This document shows, piece by piece, positions 35,297 to 43,996 of a stretch of 64,000 bases of DNA (within the stretch, counting starts at the first letter, position 1; each line of letters starts with the position of its first letter). The position numbers and the translations under genes are program-made. The notes beneath the pieces are model-generated. The model did no database searches and had not been told where the DNA came from. It was given only the letters and a program-made list of their open reading frames with translations. The DNA lies in NCBI GenBank assembly GCA_017516765.1, contig JAFXBE010000025.1, forward strand, positions 1-64,000, read 5' to 3'. The stretch is from Clostridia bacterium. GTDB taxonomy: Bacteria; Bacillota; Clostridia; Christensenellales; Aristaeellaceae.

Positions 35297-36778
35297 TTAC
35301 AGCGTAACACCGGTTTTAAAGATCGCCATATCATGGTAACCGCTCTTTTCGCTCAGTACAAGTTCGCCGCCTGCAATGGCAAGCACCTTGTCCATCAGTG
35401 CCTGAGAGAGCTGGGGCAGCTCCTGCCCCGAAAGAAGCGTGCCGGTGTTGAAATCGATCCAGTTGCGTTTCTTTTCGGCAAGAGGTGTATTGGAGGAGAT
35501 CTTCACCGTGGGCACAGGTGAAGCAAAGGGGGTGCCGCGTCCGGTGGAAAACAGTACGATTTGTGCGCCTGCGGCGGCAAGGGCAGTGGCTGCCACCAGA
35601 TCGTTGCCGGGGGCAGACAGCAGGTTAAGACCTTTTACCTTGGCGCGTTCGCCATAGGCAAGCACATCCTTTACGGGGGCAAAACCGCTCTTCTGTGTGC
35701 AGCCCAGCGCCTTGTCCTCCAGCGTGCTGATGCCGCCTGCCTTGTTGCCGGGGGAAGGATTCTCATAAATGGTCTGGTGGTTTTCTTCGAAATACCGTTT
35801 GAAATCATTGATGAGAGAAACGGTTTTTTCGAAGGTCTCCTCCGTTTCGCAGCGATCCATCAGGATGGTTTCCGCGCCGAACATCTCCGGCACTTCCGTC
35901 AGGATGGTGCTGCCGCCCTGAGCGATCAGCAGATCGGAGAAACCGCCGATAACGGGGTTTGCCGTAATACCGCTGAAACCATCGGAGCCGCCGCACTTAA
36001 GCCCTACCACCAAAGAAGATGCCGGGCAGGGAGTACGCACATCGCTGCGCATTTCCTCGGCAATGGCGGTAAGGATTTCCATACCGGTCTCGATCTCATC
36101 CTCTACCTGTTGGCATACCAGAAAACGGATGCGTCGTTCATCTATATTCGCCATCCGCTTGCGGATTTCCTCCACACCGCTGTTTTCACAGCCGAGACCG
36201 AGAACCAGCACGCCGCCTGCGTTGGGGTGCTGTGCCAGATCTGCCAGTACATCGCGTGTGTGCTCCTGATCATCGCCCATCTGAGAACATCCATAGGGAT
36301 GGGTAAAGGCATGCACCGCCTCTACGCCACCGCCTACAAGGCTCTGTGCCTGGCGTTCCAACGCTTTGGCAATACCGGATACGCAACCAACCGTGGGCAG
36401 GATCCACAACTCGTTGCGAACGCCTACGCTGCCGTTCTTTCGCCGATACCCCGGGAAGGAACGTACTTCGGCAGGCTCCAGACGCTGTCCCTTGGGATGC
36501 CATTCGTAGCTGAGTTCTCCGGAAAGCAGGGTATGCAGGTTATGCACATGCACATGCTCGCCCTGCCGGATATCACACTTGGCTTCACCGATAGGATAAC
36601 CGTACTTGATGATGGTTTCACCGGCGGCAATGGGCCGGAGTGCCATTTTGTGCCCCGCGGGCACGGCGGTGGAAACCGTGCAGGCTTCGCCTTCCACTTC
36701 TACTGTTTCCCCCGCCTCCAGCGTGCGAAGGGCTACAGCCACATTGTCCGCAGGGGTGATCTTCAGCATCGCTCGCAT
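35297..36778 (-). CDS. uxaA: Altronate dehydratase
   Basis: A 493-aa enzyme of the UxaA family converting D-altronate to 2-keto-3-deoxygluconate. The N-terminal SAF domain (about 1-85) and the larger C-terminal catalytic part are both present in one chain. Conserved features include CSQMGDDQEHT, GLGCEN, LVVGLKCGGSDGFSGITANP and the ending LVLSEKSGYHDMAIFKTGVTL. The length is normal. It starts 3 bases after uxaB. Confidence 0.94.
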   Translation of the reverse strand: MRAMLKITPADNVAVALRTLEAGETVEVEGEACTVSTAVPAGHKMALRPIAAGETIIKYGYPIGEAKCDIRQGEHVHVHNLHTLLSGELSYEWHPKGQRLEPAEVRSFPGYRRKNGSVGVRNELWILPTVGCVSGIAKALERQAQSLVGGGVEAVHAFTHPYGCSQMGDDQEHTRDVLADLAQHPNAGGVLVLGLGCENSGVEEIRKRMANIDERRIRFLVCQQVEDEIETGMEILTAIAEEMRSDVRTPCPASSLVVGLKCGGSDGFSGITANPVIGGFSDLLIAQGGSTILTEVPEMFGAETILMDRCETEETFEKTVSLINDFKRYFEENHQTIYENPSPGNKAGGISTLEDKALGCTQKSGFAPVKDVLAYGERAKVKGLNLLSAPGNDLVAATALAAAGAQIVLFSTGRGTPFASPVPTVKISSNTPLAEKKRNWIDFNTGTLLSGQELPQLSQALMDKVLAIAGGELVLSEKSGYHDMAIFKTGVTL

Positions 36779-36781
36779 GGG

Positions 36782-38248
36782 TCAGCCTCCAAAACGTTCG
36801 TTCATCACAGTGTTCATGCCACGGGCAAGGATGGCTTCGTAGCTTTCGGCTACGCTGTCCAGCAGTCCGGGCAATTCGGTAAGATCGCGCCCGAAGAATG
36901 CTTCGTTGGAAAGGAATGCCCTGGCTATATCGTAAGCGGACGCATTGTTGTGTGCTGCGAAGAATTCCAGCACAGCCGCATCGTCCTGCAGGGTGTAGCT
37001 TTCGTCGCCGCGCTTGCACACCAGCTTGCCCTCGACGATCTCGCCTCCGTGGTACAGCGACATCAGCGAAGCAAGAGAGAAGGTAAGGCGGGCAGGCAGC
37101 TCACCGGTCTTCTCGGCATATCCCAGAAGGCTGGGCATACAGCGTGCACGCCATTTGCTGACGCTGTTAAGGCAGATAGAAAGCAGCGCATGCTTAATGT
37201 AAGGGTTCTCAAAACGACCGGTAACAGCCTGTGCGAAGGCCATCAGATCTTCCCTGGGAAGCGTAAGGGTGGGGATCACTTCGTCGTAAAGCGTTTTCTG
37301 CATAAAGTTTTTGATCATGGGATCATGCATGGCATCCAGCACATAATCGTAGCCGCACTGGAACGCCATGGGAACAAACGAAGTATGCGCACCGTTCAGA
37401 ATACGCACCTTACGCTGCTTATAGGGTTTCTGGTTATCGGTATAGATAACGGGCAGACCGCAGGCAGGAAGGGGCAGTTCGTCGGAAAGGTCGTGGGGAG
37501 ACTCGATGACCCATAGGGCAAAAGGCTCGCCGGTAACCAGCAGACGGTCTTCATAGCCAAGCTTTTCCCAGATGGACTCCACTTCGTCCCGGGGGTAACC
37601 GGTAACGATACGGTCTACCAGCGTAGAGGTAAACACGCAGGCTTCATCCAGCCATTTTTCAAAGCGTTCTCCAAGATTCCAGAGCTTTGCCAGCGCCTTT
37701 ACACAACGTTTCAGCTCGATGCCGTTATCGTCGATCAGCTCTACGGGAAGGATCACAAGACCCTTGTCGTTTGCGTAACCGAAGGCTTCGGCACGTTCGA
37801 AGAGCAGCTTACACAGCTTGCCGGGATAGGTATTGGGCGGGCAGAGTTCGAAGCGATCGCTTTCATCAAGCACGATACCGGCCTCGGTAGTATTGCTGAC
37901 GACAAAACGCAGGGTTTCTTCTTTAGCATAAGCAGCGTACTTTTCGTACTCACTGTAAGCATCCACCGCATCGGTTACCGAGGTGATGAGTCGGGTCTGT
38001 TCGGCAGGCACACCGTCCACCAAGCCGCGCAACAGTACGGTATAGCGGCAATCCTGTTCATGGAAGCTGTCCAGCGAACCGAAAGGAATGGGCTTCACCA
38101 GCACTACCCCGCCGCCGAAATCGGTCTTTTCGTTAGCGATATCGATCATGTAATCCACAAAAGCGCGCAGAAAGTTTCCTTCGCCAAACTGCAGTACTTT
38201 CACCGGCAGCTTACGGGCATCCTGTTCATTGGCGTTCAGACGATCCAT
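36782..38248 (-). CDS. uxaB: Tagaturonate reductase (altronate oxidoreductase)
   Basis: A 488-aa mannitol-dehydrogenase-type polyol oxidoreductase with KVLQFGEGNFLRAFVD at the NAD site and the catalytic Lys region RKVRILNGAHTSFVP. It reduces D-tagaturonate to D-altronate. It is the first gene of the five-gene minus-strand operon; ATG 38248 follows GGAGGG at 8 bases. The promoter and a palindromic operator lie just upstream. Confidence 0.93.
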   Translation of the reverse strand: MDRLNANEQDARKLPVKVLQFGEGNFLRAFVDYMIDIANEKTDFGGGVVLVKPIPFGSLDSFHEQDCRYTVLLRGLVDGVPAEQTRLITSVTDAVDAYSEYEKYAAYAKEETLRFVVSNTTEAGIVLDESDRFELCPPNTYPGKLCKLLFERAEAFGYANDKGLVILPVELIDDNGIELKRCVKALAKLWNLGERFEKWLDEACVFTSTLVDRIVTGYPRDEVESIWEKLGYEDRLLVTGEPFALWVIESPHDLSDELPLPACGLPVIYTDNQKPYKQRKVRILNGAHTSFVPMAFQCGYDYVLDAMHDPMIKNFMQKTLYDEVIPTLTLPREDLMAFAQAVTGRFENPYIKHALLSICLNSVSKWRARCMPSLLGYAEKTGELPARLTFSLASLMSLYHGGEIVEGKLVCKRGDESYTLQDDAAVLEFFAAHNNASAYDIARAFLSNEAFFGRDLTELPGLLDSVAESYEAILARGMNTVMNERFGG

Positions 38249-38275
38249 GTTTCATCCCTCCGGCTGTTGATATAT

Positions 38276-38289
38276 TGAAAACGCTTTTC
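38276..38289. promoter_or_regulatory. cre/LacI-like operator in the uxaB leader
   Basis: The 14-mer TGAAAACGCTTTTC matches the catabolite-response consensus at all but the last two positions. It lies between the predicted uxaB transcription start and its ribosome site, fitting CcpA repression or the local LacI protein. A related AAACGTTT core lies at 38371-38378. Confidence 0.45.
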
Positions 38290-38297
38290 GGTAACGA

Positions 38298-38311
38298 TGT
38301 AAACAATTACA
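38298..38311. promoter_or_regulatory. Palindromic operator, uxaB side
   Basis: TGTAA-N4-TTACA, part of a larger 18-bp palindrome (38296-38313). It begins about 7 bases after the predicted uxaB transcription start. A near-identical half-site pair recurs on the lacI side at 38479-38492. Confidence 0.5.
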
Positions 38312-38324
38312 TCAAATCATCTGT

Positions 38325-38353
38325 ATTCTATACCCAATCTTTCAATACGTCAA
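38325..38353 (-). promoter_or_regulatory. SigA-type promoter of the uxaB operon
   Basis: Minus strand TTGACG (38348-38353), 17-base spacer, TAGAAT (38325-38330). It drives uxaB-uxaA-kdgA-kdgK-SDR. Confidence 0.65.
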
Positions 38354-38430
38354 TCCGTTTGGCGGAATTGAAACGTTTTTGCACGTAATTGTCCATCTTA
38401 TTGATATGTTAAAAAATTGCCGAAAAAGGA

Positions 38431-38459
38431 TTGCAAATATAGAATGAAAGATGTATAAT
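38431..38459 (+). promoter_or_regulatory. SigA-type promoter of lacI-uxaC
   Basis: TTGCAA (38431-38436), 17-base spacer, perfect TATAAT (38454-38459), about 55 bases before the regulator's ATG. Confidence 0.68.
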
Positions 38460-38478
38460 CCAAATTGACAAATGGCAT

Positions 38479-38492
38479 AGTAAGCATTTACA
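38479..38492. promoter_or_regulatory. Palindromic operator, lacI side
   Basis: AGTAA-N4-TTACA, sharing nine of ten half-site bases with the element at 38298-38311, and placed about 15-20 bases after the predicted lacI start site. It suggests autoregulation. Confidence 0.4.
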
Positions 38493-38513
38493 TTCCGAAA
38501 GGGAGATACACCG

Positions 38514-39521
38514 ATGAACATCTACGATATATCTGAAAAAGCCGGCGTTTCCATTGCAACAGTCTCCCGTGTGCTGAACAACAGCCCTCACGTAAGCGCC
38601 AAAACCCGTGAACGCGTGCTGGCCGTTATCAATGATTGCGAGTATGTCCCCAATGCATTCGCCCGAGGTCTTGGTCTGAATACCATGAAAACCATCGGTC
38701 TGCTCTGCCCTGATGCATCGGATGCATACCTTTCCCATGCGTTGGCGATTCTGGAAAAATCTTTTCGAAAATATCATTACGACTGTCTGCTTTGCTGTAC
38801 CGAACGCACTTTGGAAGCGCGGCAGCAGGGGATCGAAATGCTCACCAGCCGCCACGTGGACGGCATCGTGCTGATGGGCTCCACTTTTGTGGAAACCCGC
38901 GAAAAAGATAATGCCTATATCCGCAATGCTGCCAAACAGGTACCTATCGTACTGCTGAACGCTTCTTATTCCTGCGACAATGTGTACTGCGTTATGTGCG
39001 ACGAGCAGCGTGCCACCATGGAAGCAACCCAGTATCTGTTGGACACCGGGCGCAAGAATATCCTGTATCTCTACCACAGTAAGAACTACAACGGTCAGAA
39101 AAAGCTGGCGGGCTACCGCGCCGCGCTGGAGAGCCGCGGCATTGCCGTAAACGAACAGCTGATCCGTTTCTTCGCCGACGAGAAGAACGACATCCCCACC
39201 GTTCGGGACAAGCTGCTTGCACTCAGAGAAAGCGGTCTGGTATTCGATGCCGTGCAGACTTCCGAAGATATGCTGGCAATCGGAGCGGTCAAGTACGCAA
39301 AAGCCGCAAAGCTGTCTGTACCCCGTGCACTCAGCGTTGTCGGCTATAACAACTCCAGCTTCTGCCTGTGCAGCGAACCCGAGATCACCAGTGTGGACAA
39401 CAAGCTGCAGGCAGTAAGCGAACAGTGCGTCGCCACCATGATGGGTGTGCTGGAAGGGCGCGAAATGCCTCAGAAGATCGTGTTCACCGGTGAACTGGTC
39501 AAGCGTGACAGCACCCTGTAA
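38514..39521 (+). CDS. LacI-family regulator of galacturonate genes
   Basis: A 335-aa repressor. The N-terminal helix-turn-helix (YDISEKAGVSIATVSRVLNN) and hinge are followed by a sugar-binding domain (GLLCPDASDAYLSHAL, DGIVLMGS, VVGYNNSSFC). The divergent uxaB operon and the downstream uxaC point to control by galacturonate, tagaturonate or a pathway intermediate. It is probably autoregulated through the palindrome in its leader. The inducer is not evident from sequence. Confidence 0.9.
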   Translation: MNIYDISEKAGVSIATVSRVLNNSPHVSAKTRERVLAVINDCEYVPNAFARGLGLNTMKTIGLLCPDASDAYLSHALAILEKSFRKYHYDCLLCCTERTLEARQQGIEMLTSRHVDGIVLMGSTFVETREKDNAYIRNAAKQVPIVLLNASYSCDNVYCVMCDEQRATMEATQYLLDTGRKNILYLYHSKNYNGQKKLAGYRAALESRGIAVNEQLIRFFADEKNDIPTVRDKLLALRESGLVFDAVQTSEDMLAIGAVKYAKAAKLSVPRALSVVGYNNSSFCLCSEPEITSVDNKLQAVSEQCVATMMGVLEGREMPQKIVFTGELVKRDSTL

Positions 39522-39559
39522 ACAAGCTGAAACATGCATCATGAAAGGAGAAACAAACC

Positions 39560-40969
39560 ATGCGTGCTTTTATGGATAAGGATTTCCTCTTGAACACCCC
39601 CACAGCTGTAAAACTCTTCCACGAGTTTTCCGCCGACTGCCCCATCATCGATTACCATTGCCACATCAGTCCCCGGGAGATCTATGAAGATCTGCACTAC
39701 GAAAGTATTACGCAGGTATGGCTGGGTGGCGACCACTACAAGTGGCGTCTGATGCGCTGCGCCGGCGTTGAGGAAAAGTATATTACCGGCGATGCCAGTG
39801 CACACGATAAGTTTATCAAGTGGGCAGAGGTTTTGGGCAAAGCCATCGGCAATCCCCTTTACCACTGGAGCCATCTGGAGCTGCGCCGTTTCTTCGGCTA
39901 TGAAGGCATCCTCAATAAAGATACAGCCGAAGAAGTCTGGAATCTCTGCAACGCCAAGCTGCAGCAGCCCGATTTCGGCGTGCGCGGTCTGATCGCCCGC
40001 AGCAATGTGGAAACCATCTGCACCACCGACGATCCCATCGATTCTCTGGAATGGCACGAGAAGCTGGCTGCCGACCCCACCATCAAAACGGCAGTGTTGC
40101 CCGCATGGCGTCCCGACAAGGCCATGAATCTTGAAAAGCCCGATTACACCGACTATCTGGCCAAGCTTGCCGCTGCCAGCGGTGTTGCCATCAACACTTT
40201 TGAGGATCTGAAGAAGGCTCTTGCAGTTCGTATGGACTACTTTGCCGCCCGCAACTGCGTACTCAGCGATCATGGTCTCAACTTTGTTGCCTATTCCCCC
40301 GCTTCCGACGCAGAAGTGGAAGTCATCTTCCAAAAGCGTCTTGCCGGCAGCGAGGTTACTACCGAAGAACAGAATATCTTCAAAACTGCCTGCATGCTGT
40401 ATGTGGCCCGCCAGTACCGCAAGCTGGGCTGGATCATGCAGCTGCATTATGGCTGCCGCCGCGACAACAACCCCGTTATGTACGACCGTTTGGGCCCGGA
40501 TACCGGCTTTGATACCATCGACAACTACGCCCCCGCCGGTCAGACCGCTGCTTTCCTTGGTGCGCTGGAAGCCACCGGCGACCTGCCCAAGACCATTCTC
40601 TACAGCCTGAACCCCAACGACAATCAGGCCATCGATACCATCTGCGGCTGCTTCCAGTCTTCCGAAGCCGTCAGTAAGATCCAGCACGGTTCTGCCTGGT
40701 GGTTCAACGATCACTTTACCGGCATGACCGATCAGCTGACCAGCCTTGCCAGCCTCGGTTATCTTGCAGGTTTCGTGGGCATGCTCACCGACAGCCGCAG
40801 CTTCCTCAGCTACCCCCGCCATGAGTATTTCCGCCGCATCCTGTGCCGCTTGCTGGGCCAGTGGGTGGAAGAAGGCATGTTCCCCGACGATATGGAGACT
40901 CTGAAGGAGATCGTGCGCGGCGTAAGCTACGAAAACGCCAAGAAATACTTTGCTTTTGCTGCCAAGTAA
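39560..40969 (+). CDS. uxaC: Uronate isomerase
   Basis: A 469-aa amidohydrolase-fold isomerase converting D-galacturonate to D-tagaturonate (and D-glucuronate to D-fructuronate). DYHCHISPREI gives the two metal His residues, VETICTTDDP is typical of the family, and MQLHYGCRRDNN, YSLNPND and GSAWWFNDH form the active site. ATG 39560 follows GAAAGGAG. It is 38 bases after the regulator gene. It supplies the first step for the divergent operon. Confidence 0.95.
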   Translation: MRAFMDKDFLLNTPTAVKLFHEFSADCPIIDYHCHISPREIYEDLHYESITQVWLGGDHYKWRLMRCAGVEEKYITGDASAHDKFIKWAEVLGKAIGNPLYHWSHLELRRFFGYEGILNKDTAEEVWNLCNAKLQQPDFGVRGLIARSNVETICTTDDPIDSLEWHEKLAADPTIKTAVLPAWRPDKAMNLEKPDYTDYLAKLAAASGVAINTFEDLKKALAVRMDYFAARNCVLSDHGLNFVAYSPASDAEVEVIFQKRLAGSEVTTEEQNIFKTACMLYVARQYRKLGWIMQLHYGCRRDNNPVMYDRLGPDTGFDTIDNYAPAGQTAAFLGALEATGDLPKTILYSLNPNDNQAIDTICGCFQSSEAVSKIQHGSAWWFNDHFTGMTDQLTSLASLGYLAGFVGMLTDSRSFLSYPRHEYFRRILCRLLGQWVEEGMFPDDMETLKEIVRGVSYENAKKYFAFAAK

Positions 40970-40988
40970 GCAAGAGCATTACCCGTAT

Positions 40989-41027
40989 GAAGCACGGCTT
41001 GCGATAACGGATCGCAGGCCGTGCTTC
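40989..41027 (+). terminator. Probable terminator after uxaC
   Basis: GAAGCACGG (40989-40997) pairs with CCGTGCTTC (41019-41027), with further pairing inside the loop. The T-run that follows is short, so strength is uncertain. Confidence 0.55.
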
Positions 41028-41076
41028 CTTTCGTAGTAATATTTCCGGTAAAACTGATGCATTCTTTATCCAAATA

Positions 41077-41085
41077 TGCTATAAT
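41077..41085 (+). promoter_or_regulatory. Extended -10 promoter for CNNM gene
   Basis: TGCTATAAT (41077-41085) is an extended -10 element (TGnTATAAT). No good -35 is seen, which fits this promoter class. Confidence 0.55.
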
Positions 41086-41137
41086 GAAGAACGTGCGGTT
41101 TTTATAGCCGCAGTACATTTTAAGGGAGGTTTTTCTC

Positions 41138-42511
41138 TTGGACCCTATAGGCAGTCAATTGTTGGTACAGATTCTTCTGATCGCGATCAACGCATTTTTT
41201 GCCTCTACCGAAACAGCGCTTGTATCTGTTAACGATAACAAGGTACGCCGCCAGGCCGAAGAAGGCGACGCAAAAGCCAAGGTCATGCTCAAGCTGATCG
41301 AATCGCCTTCCAATTTTCTCTCTACCATCCAGGTTTGCATTACCCTGAGCGGTTTCCTCGCCAGTGCTTTTGCAGCCGACGGTTTTGCCACCATGCTCGC
41401 CGACGCACTGATGAAGCTGGGCGTTCCTCAGGCATATCGCGGTCTGCTTGATACCGTCTGTCTGATTGTTATCACCCTGATCCTGAGCTTCTTCATGATC
41501 GTATTGGGCGAGCTTGCACCCAAGCGCATTGCCATGCAGAACCCCGACAAGGTCGCCCGCATGAGCTGCGGAGTTATCAACTTTGTCAGCAAGCTGTTTA
41601 AGCCGATCGTATGGCTGCTTACCGTAAGCACCAACGGCATTCTTCGTCTGTGCCGCATCAACCCCAACGAAACCAGCGAAGAAGTGACCGAAGAAGAGAT
41701 CCGTATGCTGGTGGATATCGGCAGCGAAAAGGGCGCTATCGAAGAAGAAGAGCGCAACATGATCGAGAACATCTTCGAATTCAACAACATGACTGCAGCC
41801 GATGTGATGGTGCACCGAATTGATGTTGTATCCCTCCATGTTGGCGACAGCAACGAAGAGATCCTCAGCACCATCCGGCAAACCGGTCTGAGCCGTTTCC
41901 CCGTATACGATGCAGATATCGACGATATCGTAGGCGTTCTTAACACCCGCGATTTTCTGCTCAACGCCGCAGGTGACGATCAAAAGCCCCTGCGCGAGCT
42001 GCTGCGCAGTGCGTACCTCGTACCCGAAACCGTTGCTGCAGACACGCTTTTCAGCAATATGCAGAAACAAAAGATCCATCTTGCGGTTGTGGTGGATGAA
42101 TACGGCGGCATGAGCGGTATCGTGACCATGGAAGACCTGCTTGAAGAAATCGTCGGCAACATTTACGACGAGTTTGATCCCAGCGAAGATAACGACATCG
42201 AGAAACTTGGCGACAACCTTTGGAAGGTCAGCGGCACTGTTGATCTGGAAACCCTGAGCGAAGCTCTCGACATGACCCTGCCCCTCGATGAGGAATTCGA
42301 TACCCTTGGCGGTCTGGTGTTCTCCACCTTCTCCTTTATACCCGAAGACGGCAGCACCCCCGAGGTGGAAGTTGCCGGTCTGAAGGTAAAGGTAGAAGAG
42401 ATCTGCGATCATCGTATCGAAAGAGCGCTTGTCAGCAAACTGGCTCCCGTTGAGGAACCTGCGGAAGCGACTTCCGCCAACGCTGAGGACAGCACGACCG
42501 TACACGACTGA
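41138..42511 (+). CDS. CNNM/CorC-type membrane protein with CBS domains
   Basis: A 457-aa member of the 'hemolysin C/CNNM' family. An N-terminal DUF21 domain with about three to four membrane helices (about 1-190) begins FFASTETALVSVNDNKVR. Paired CBS domains follow (VMVHRIDVVSLHVGD, RFPVYDADIDDIVGVL and VVVDEYGGMSGIVTMEDLLEEIVG). A CorC_HlyC domain ends the protein (VSGTVDLETLSEAL, DTLGGLVFS). The family handles Mg or Co ions. Start is TTG 41138 with GGGAGG at 41124-41129. It stands alone between terminators. Confidence 0.92.
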   Translation: MDPIGSQLLVQILLIAINAFFASTETALVSVNDNKVRRQAEEGDAKAKVMLKLIESPSNFLSTIQVCITLSGFLASAFAADGFATMLADALMKLGVPQAYRGLLDTVCLIVITLILSFFMIVLGELAPKRIAMQNPDKVARMSCGVINFVSKLFKPIVWLLTVSTNGILRLCRINPNETSEEVTEEEIRMLVDIGSEKGAIEEEERNMIENIFEFNNMTAADVMVHRIDVVSLHVGDSNEEILSTIRQTGLSRFPVYDADIDDIVGVLNTRDFLLNAAGDDQKPLRELLRSAYLVPETVAADTLFSNMQKQKIHLAVVVDEYGGMSGIVTMEDLLEEIVGNIYDEFDPSEDNDIEKLGDNLWKVSGTVDLETLSEALDMTLPLDEEFDTLGGLVFSTFSFIPEDGSTPEVEVAGLKVKVEEICDHRIERALVSKLAPVEEPAEATSANAEDSTTVHD

Positions 42512-42533
42512 TTCCTATCCATTGAACACATCA

Positions 42534-42564
42534 AAATCCCCGGCAGAGATTCTGCCGGGGATTT
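42534..42564. terminator. Bidirectional terminator
   Basis: A perfect 14-bp GC-rich inverted repeat (42534-42547 with 42551-42564) with a 3-base loop, between convergent CNNM and traX-like genes. Confidence 0.85.
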
Positions 42565-42599
42565 GTTGTTGAATTGTGCTACCGCCCCGATCTGTCCGA

Positions 42600-43391
42600 T
42601 CAGAACACCGAGGTGATGGTGGCAAGAGTAGCGTTGGTACACAGCAGGCGCAGTACGATCAGCAGTACCAGATGCATGGGATAGAGCGCGTAACCAAGCC
42701 ATTTGGGCATTTTGAAGCCTGTGTGCATGGGGATGACGATCAACGGCAGGGACATCCATACCATGCCCTGCAAGCGGAAAAATGCTTGCAGCGGGTGTTT
42801 GATCCCTTGCCAGGTAAGAAAAGAGAGTTTGATGCCGAAAATGGATTGCACCGAAGAGCTGCTGGTGCCCCAAAACAGTGCAAATGCCAGAAAAGCCGCA
42901 ATCAGCCCGCTGCGATTTTCTCTGGCCAGATACAGCACCAGAATGAAGGTAAGCCCCTTCCAGCCGTAATCCACTTGAATGAAACCCAGCAGAACATAAC
43001 AAAAGATCGGCGCCCAGATCTGGCTGAGAAAGAACTTTTGCCGAATGCCGTAAATGGCCAGCAGCCCAATGGTCAGCGTAAAAAGAATGTTCAACTCCTG
43101 CCAGCTGTGCTGCAGACCCATCATATACAATGGCTGGGAAACCACCGCCATCAGGAACATGCGCAGAATATAGCGGGGATAATTCCTTGTTTTTTCGCTT
43201 CCCACAACAAGGCACCAGGCATACAGCGGAAAAGCCATACGACCGATGATGCGAAGCTCCGGCACACCGGTAAGCACCTTTGCACCGATGTGATCGATCA
43301 ACATAAATACAAGCGCCAGCAATTTCAGAAAAGAAGTATCTGTGTTACCGGCAATGATACCCTCCCGAGATCTGATCCGTTCGGTCTGCAT
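42600..43391 (-). CDS. TraX family membrane protein
   Basis: A 263-aa protein with about seven or eight membrane helices and the TraX pattern: FLKLLALVFMLIDHIGAKV, LRIIGRMAFPLYAWCLVVG and ILRMFLMAVVSQPLYMM. TraX acetylates pilin on F plasmids, but chromosomal Firmicute members have unknown acyl targets. ATG 43391 is chosen because GGGGGAGGAAG precedes it; the longer reading to 43547 overlaps the promoter and terminator. No conjugation genes are nearby. Confidence 0.87.
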   Translation of the reverse strand: MQTERIRSREGIIAGNTDTSFLKLLALVFMLIDHIGAKVLTGVPELRIIGRMAFPLYAWCLVVGSEKTRNYPRYILRMFLMAVVSQPLYMMGLQHSWQELNILFTLTIGLLAIYGIRQKFFLSQIWAPIFCYVLLGFIQVDYGWKGLTFILVLYLARENRSGLIAAFLAFALFWGTSSSSVQSIFGIKLSFLTWQGIKHPLQAFFRLQGMVWMSLPLIVIPMHTGFKMPKWLGYALYPMHLVLLIVLRLLCTNATLATITSVF

Positions 43392-43424
43392 GAACGATCT
43401 TCCTCCCCCATTCAGATGCGCTGT

Positions 43425-43453
43425 ATTATACCATTTCGCTATTCCGGTGTCAA
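43425..43453 (-). promoter_or_regulatory. Full-consensus SigA promoter of the traX-like gene
   Basis: Minus strand TTGACA (43448-43453), 17-base spacer, TATAAT (43425-43430): both boxes match consensus exactly. Confidence 0.85.
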
Positions 43454-43469
43454 AGCACACTGCACACTC

Positions 43470-43504
43470 AAAAAAGGAAGGGACTGCTATGCCCTTCCTT
43501 TTTT
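43470..43504 (-). terminator. Terminator of the MotA/MotB-like operon
   Basis: A 13-bp perfect inverted repeat (43470-43482 with 43492-43504) with A and T runs, 3 bases past the last gene of the operon. Confidence 0.87.
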
Positions 43505-43507
43505 GAT

Positions 43508-43996
43508 TCATTTGGAAACGATCCGCTGCTGAAAGCTGATGCCCCACACATAATAACTGACAATCAGTTCCCGCGCATTCGAACGTACAGAATGTGTCAG
43601 CACCGTTGCGCTTACCTCGCCGCTTGTTTTGGCTGCCAGGGAATAATCCTGCATATTGCCCAACTGTACCACGTCATCGGGTTGCGGCACCACCTGCACC
43701 TCGATCATCTCAATGGGTACAAGGCACCCGTTGTTAACGGAAACCTGATAGGTAACATACGCATATTCCGACGAATCGAGCCATGCAGCGGGTACATTGT
43801 AAACCGTACCCACAAAGGTCTGTTCATCAATGCTGTCCTTCAATGCATTGAAGGAAGGAACCGTCGAAGCGATAATACTCTGGTGACCTGTAACCTCAAC
43901 CTTTACTTCTGCTGACAGAAACAAATAGCCAAGGAGCAGCGCCATGACTACCAGCATGGCTACAAAAATGATCATGATCGTCTTCAACGCTTTCAT
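43508..43996 (-). CDS. Single-pass membrane protein, third gene of motor-like operon
   Basis: A 162-aa protein with one N-terminal membrane helix (about residues 6-28) and a beta-rich extracytoplasmic domain (VEVTGHQSII, YVTYQVSVNNGCLVPIE, ELIVSYYVWGI). No family is recognised. Its ATG overlaps the MotB-like stop by 4 bases, so it is coupled to that gene and likely works with the complex as an outer accessory subunit or sensor. Confidence 0.65.
   Translation of the reverse strand: MKALKTIMIIFVAMLVVMALLLGYLFLSAEVKVEVTGHQSIIASTVPSFNALKDSIDEQTFVGTVYNVPAAWLDSSEYAYVTYQVSVNNGCLVPIEMIEVQVVPQPDDVVQLGNMQDYSLAAKTSGEVSATVLTHSVRSNARELIVSYYVWGISFQQRIVSK

Noticed and set aside
35561-37516. 651-aa plus-strand frame antisense to uxaA and uxaB
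   Set aside because: No motif or ribosome site, and it crosses the junction of two real genes.
38514-39521. Catabolite control protein CcpA
   Set aside because: The LacI protein sits in a uronate locus and lacks the usual CcpA neighbourhood; a local repressor is likelier.
42600-43391. Conjugative element suggested by TraX
   Set aside because: No relaxase, coupling protein, pilin or integrase is present; chromosomal TraX-like proteins are common.
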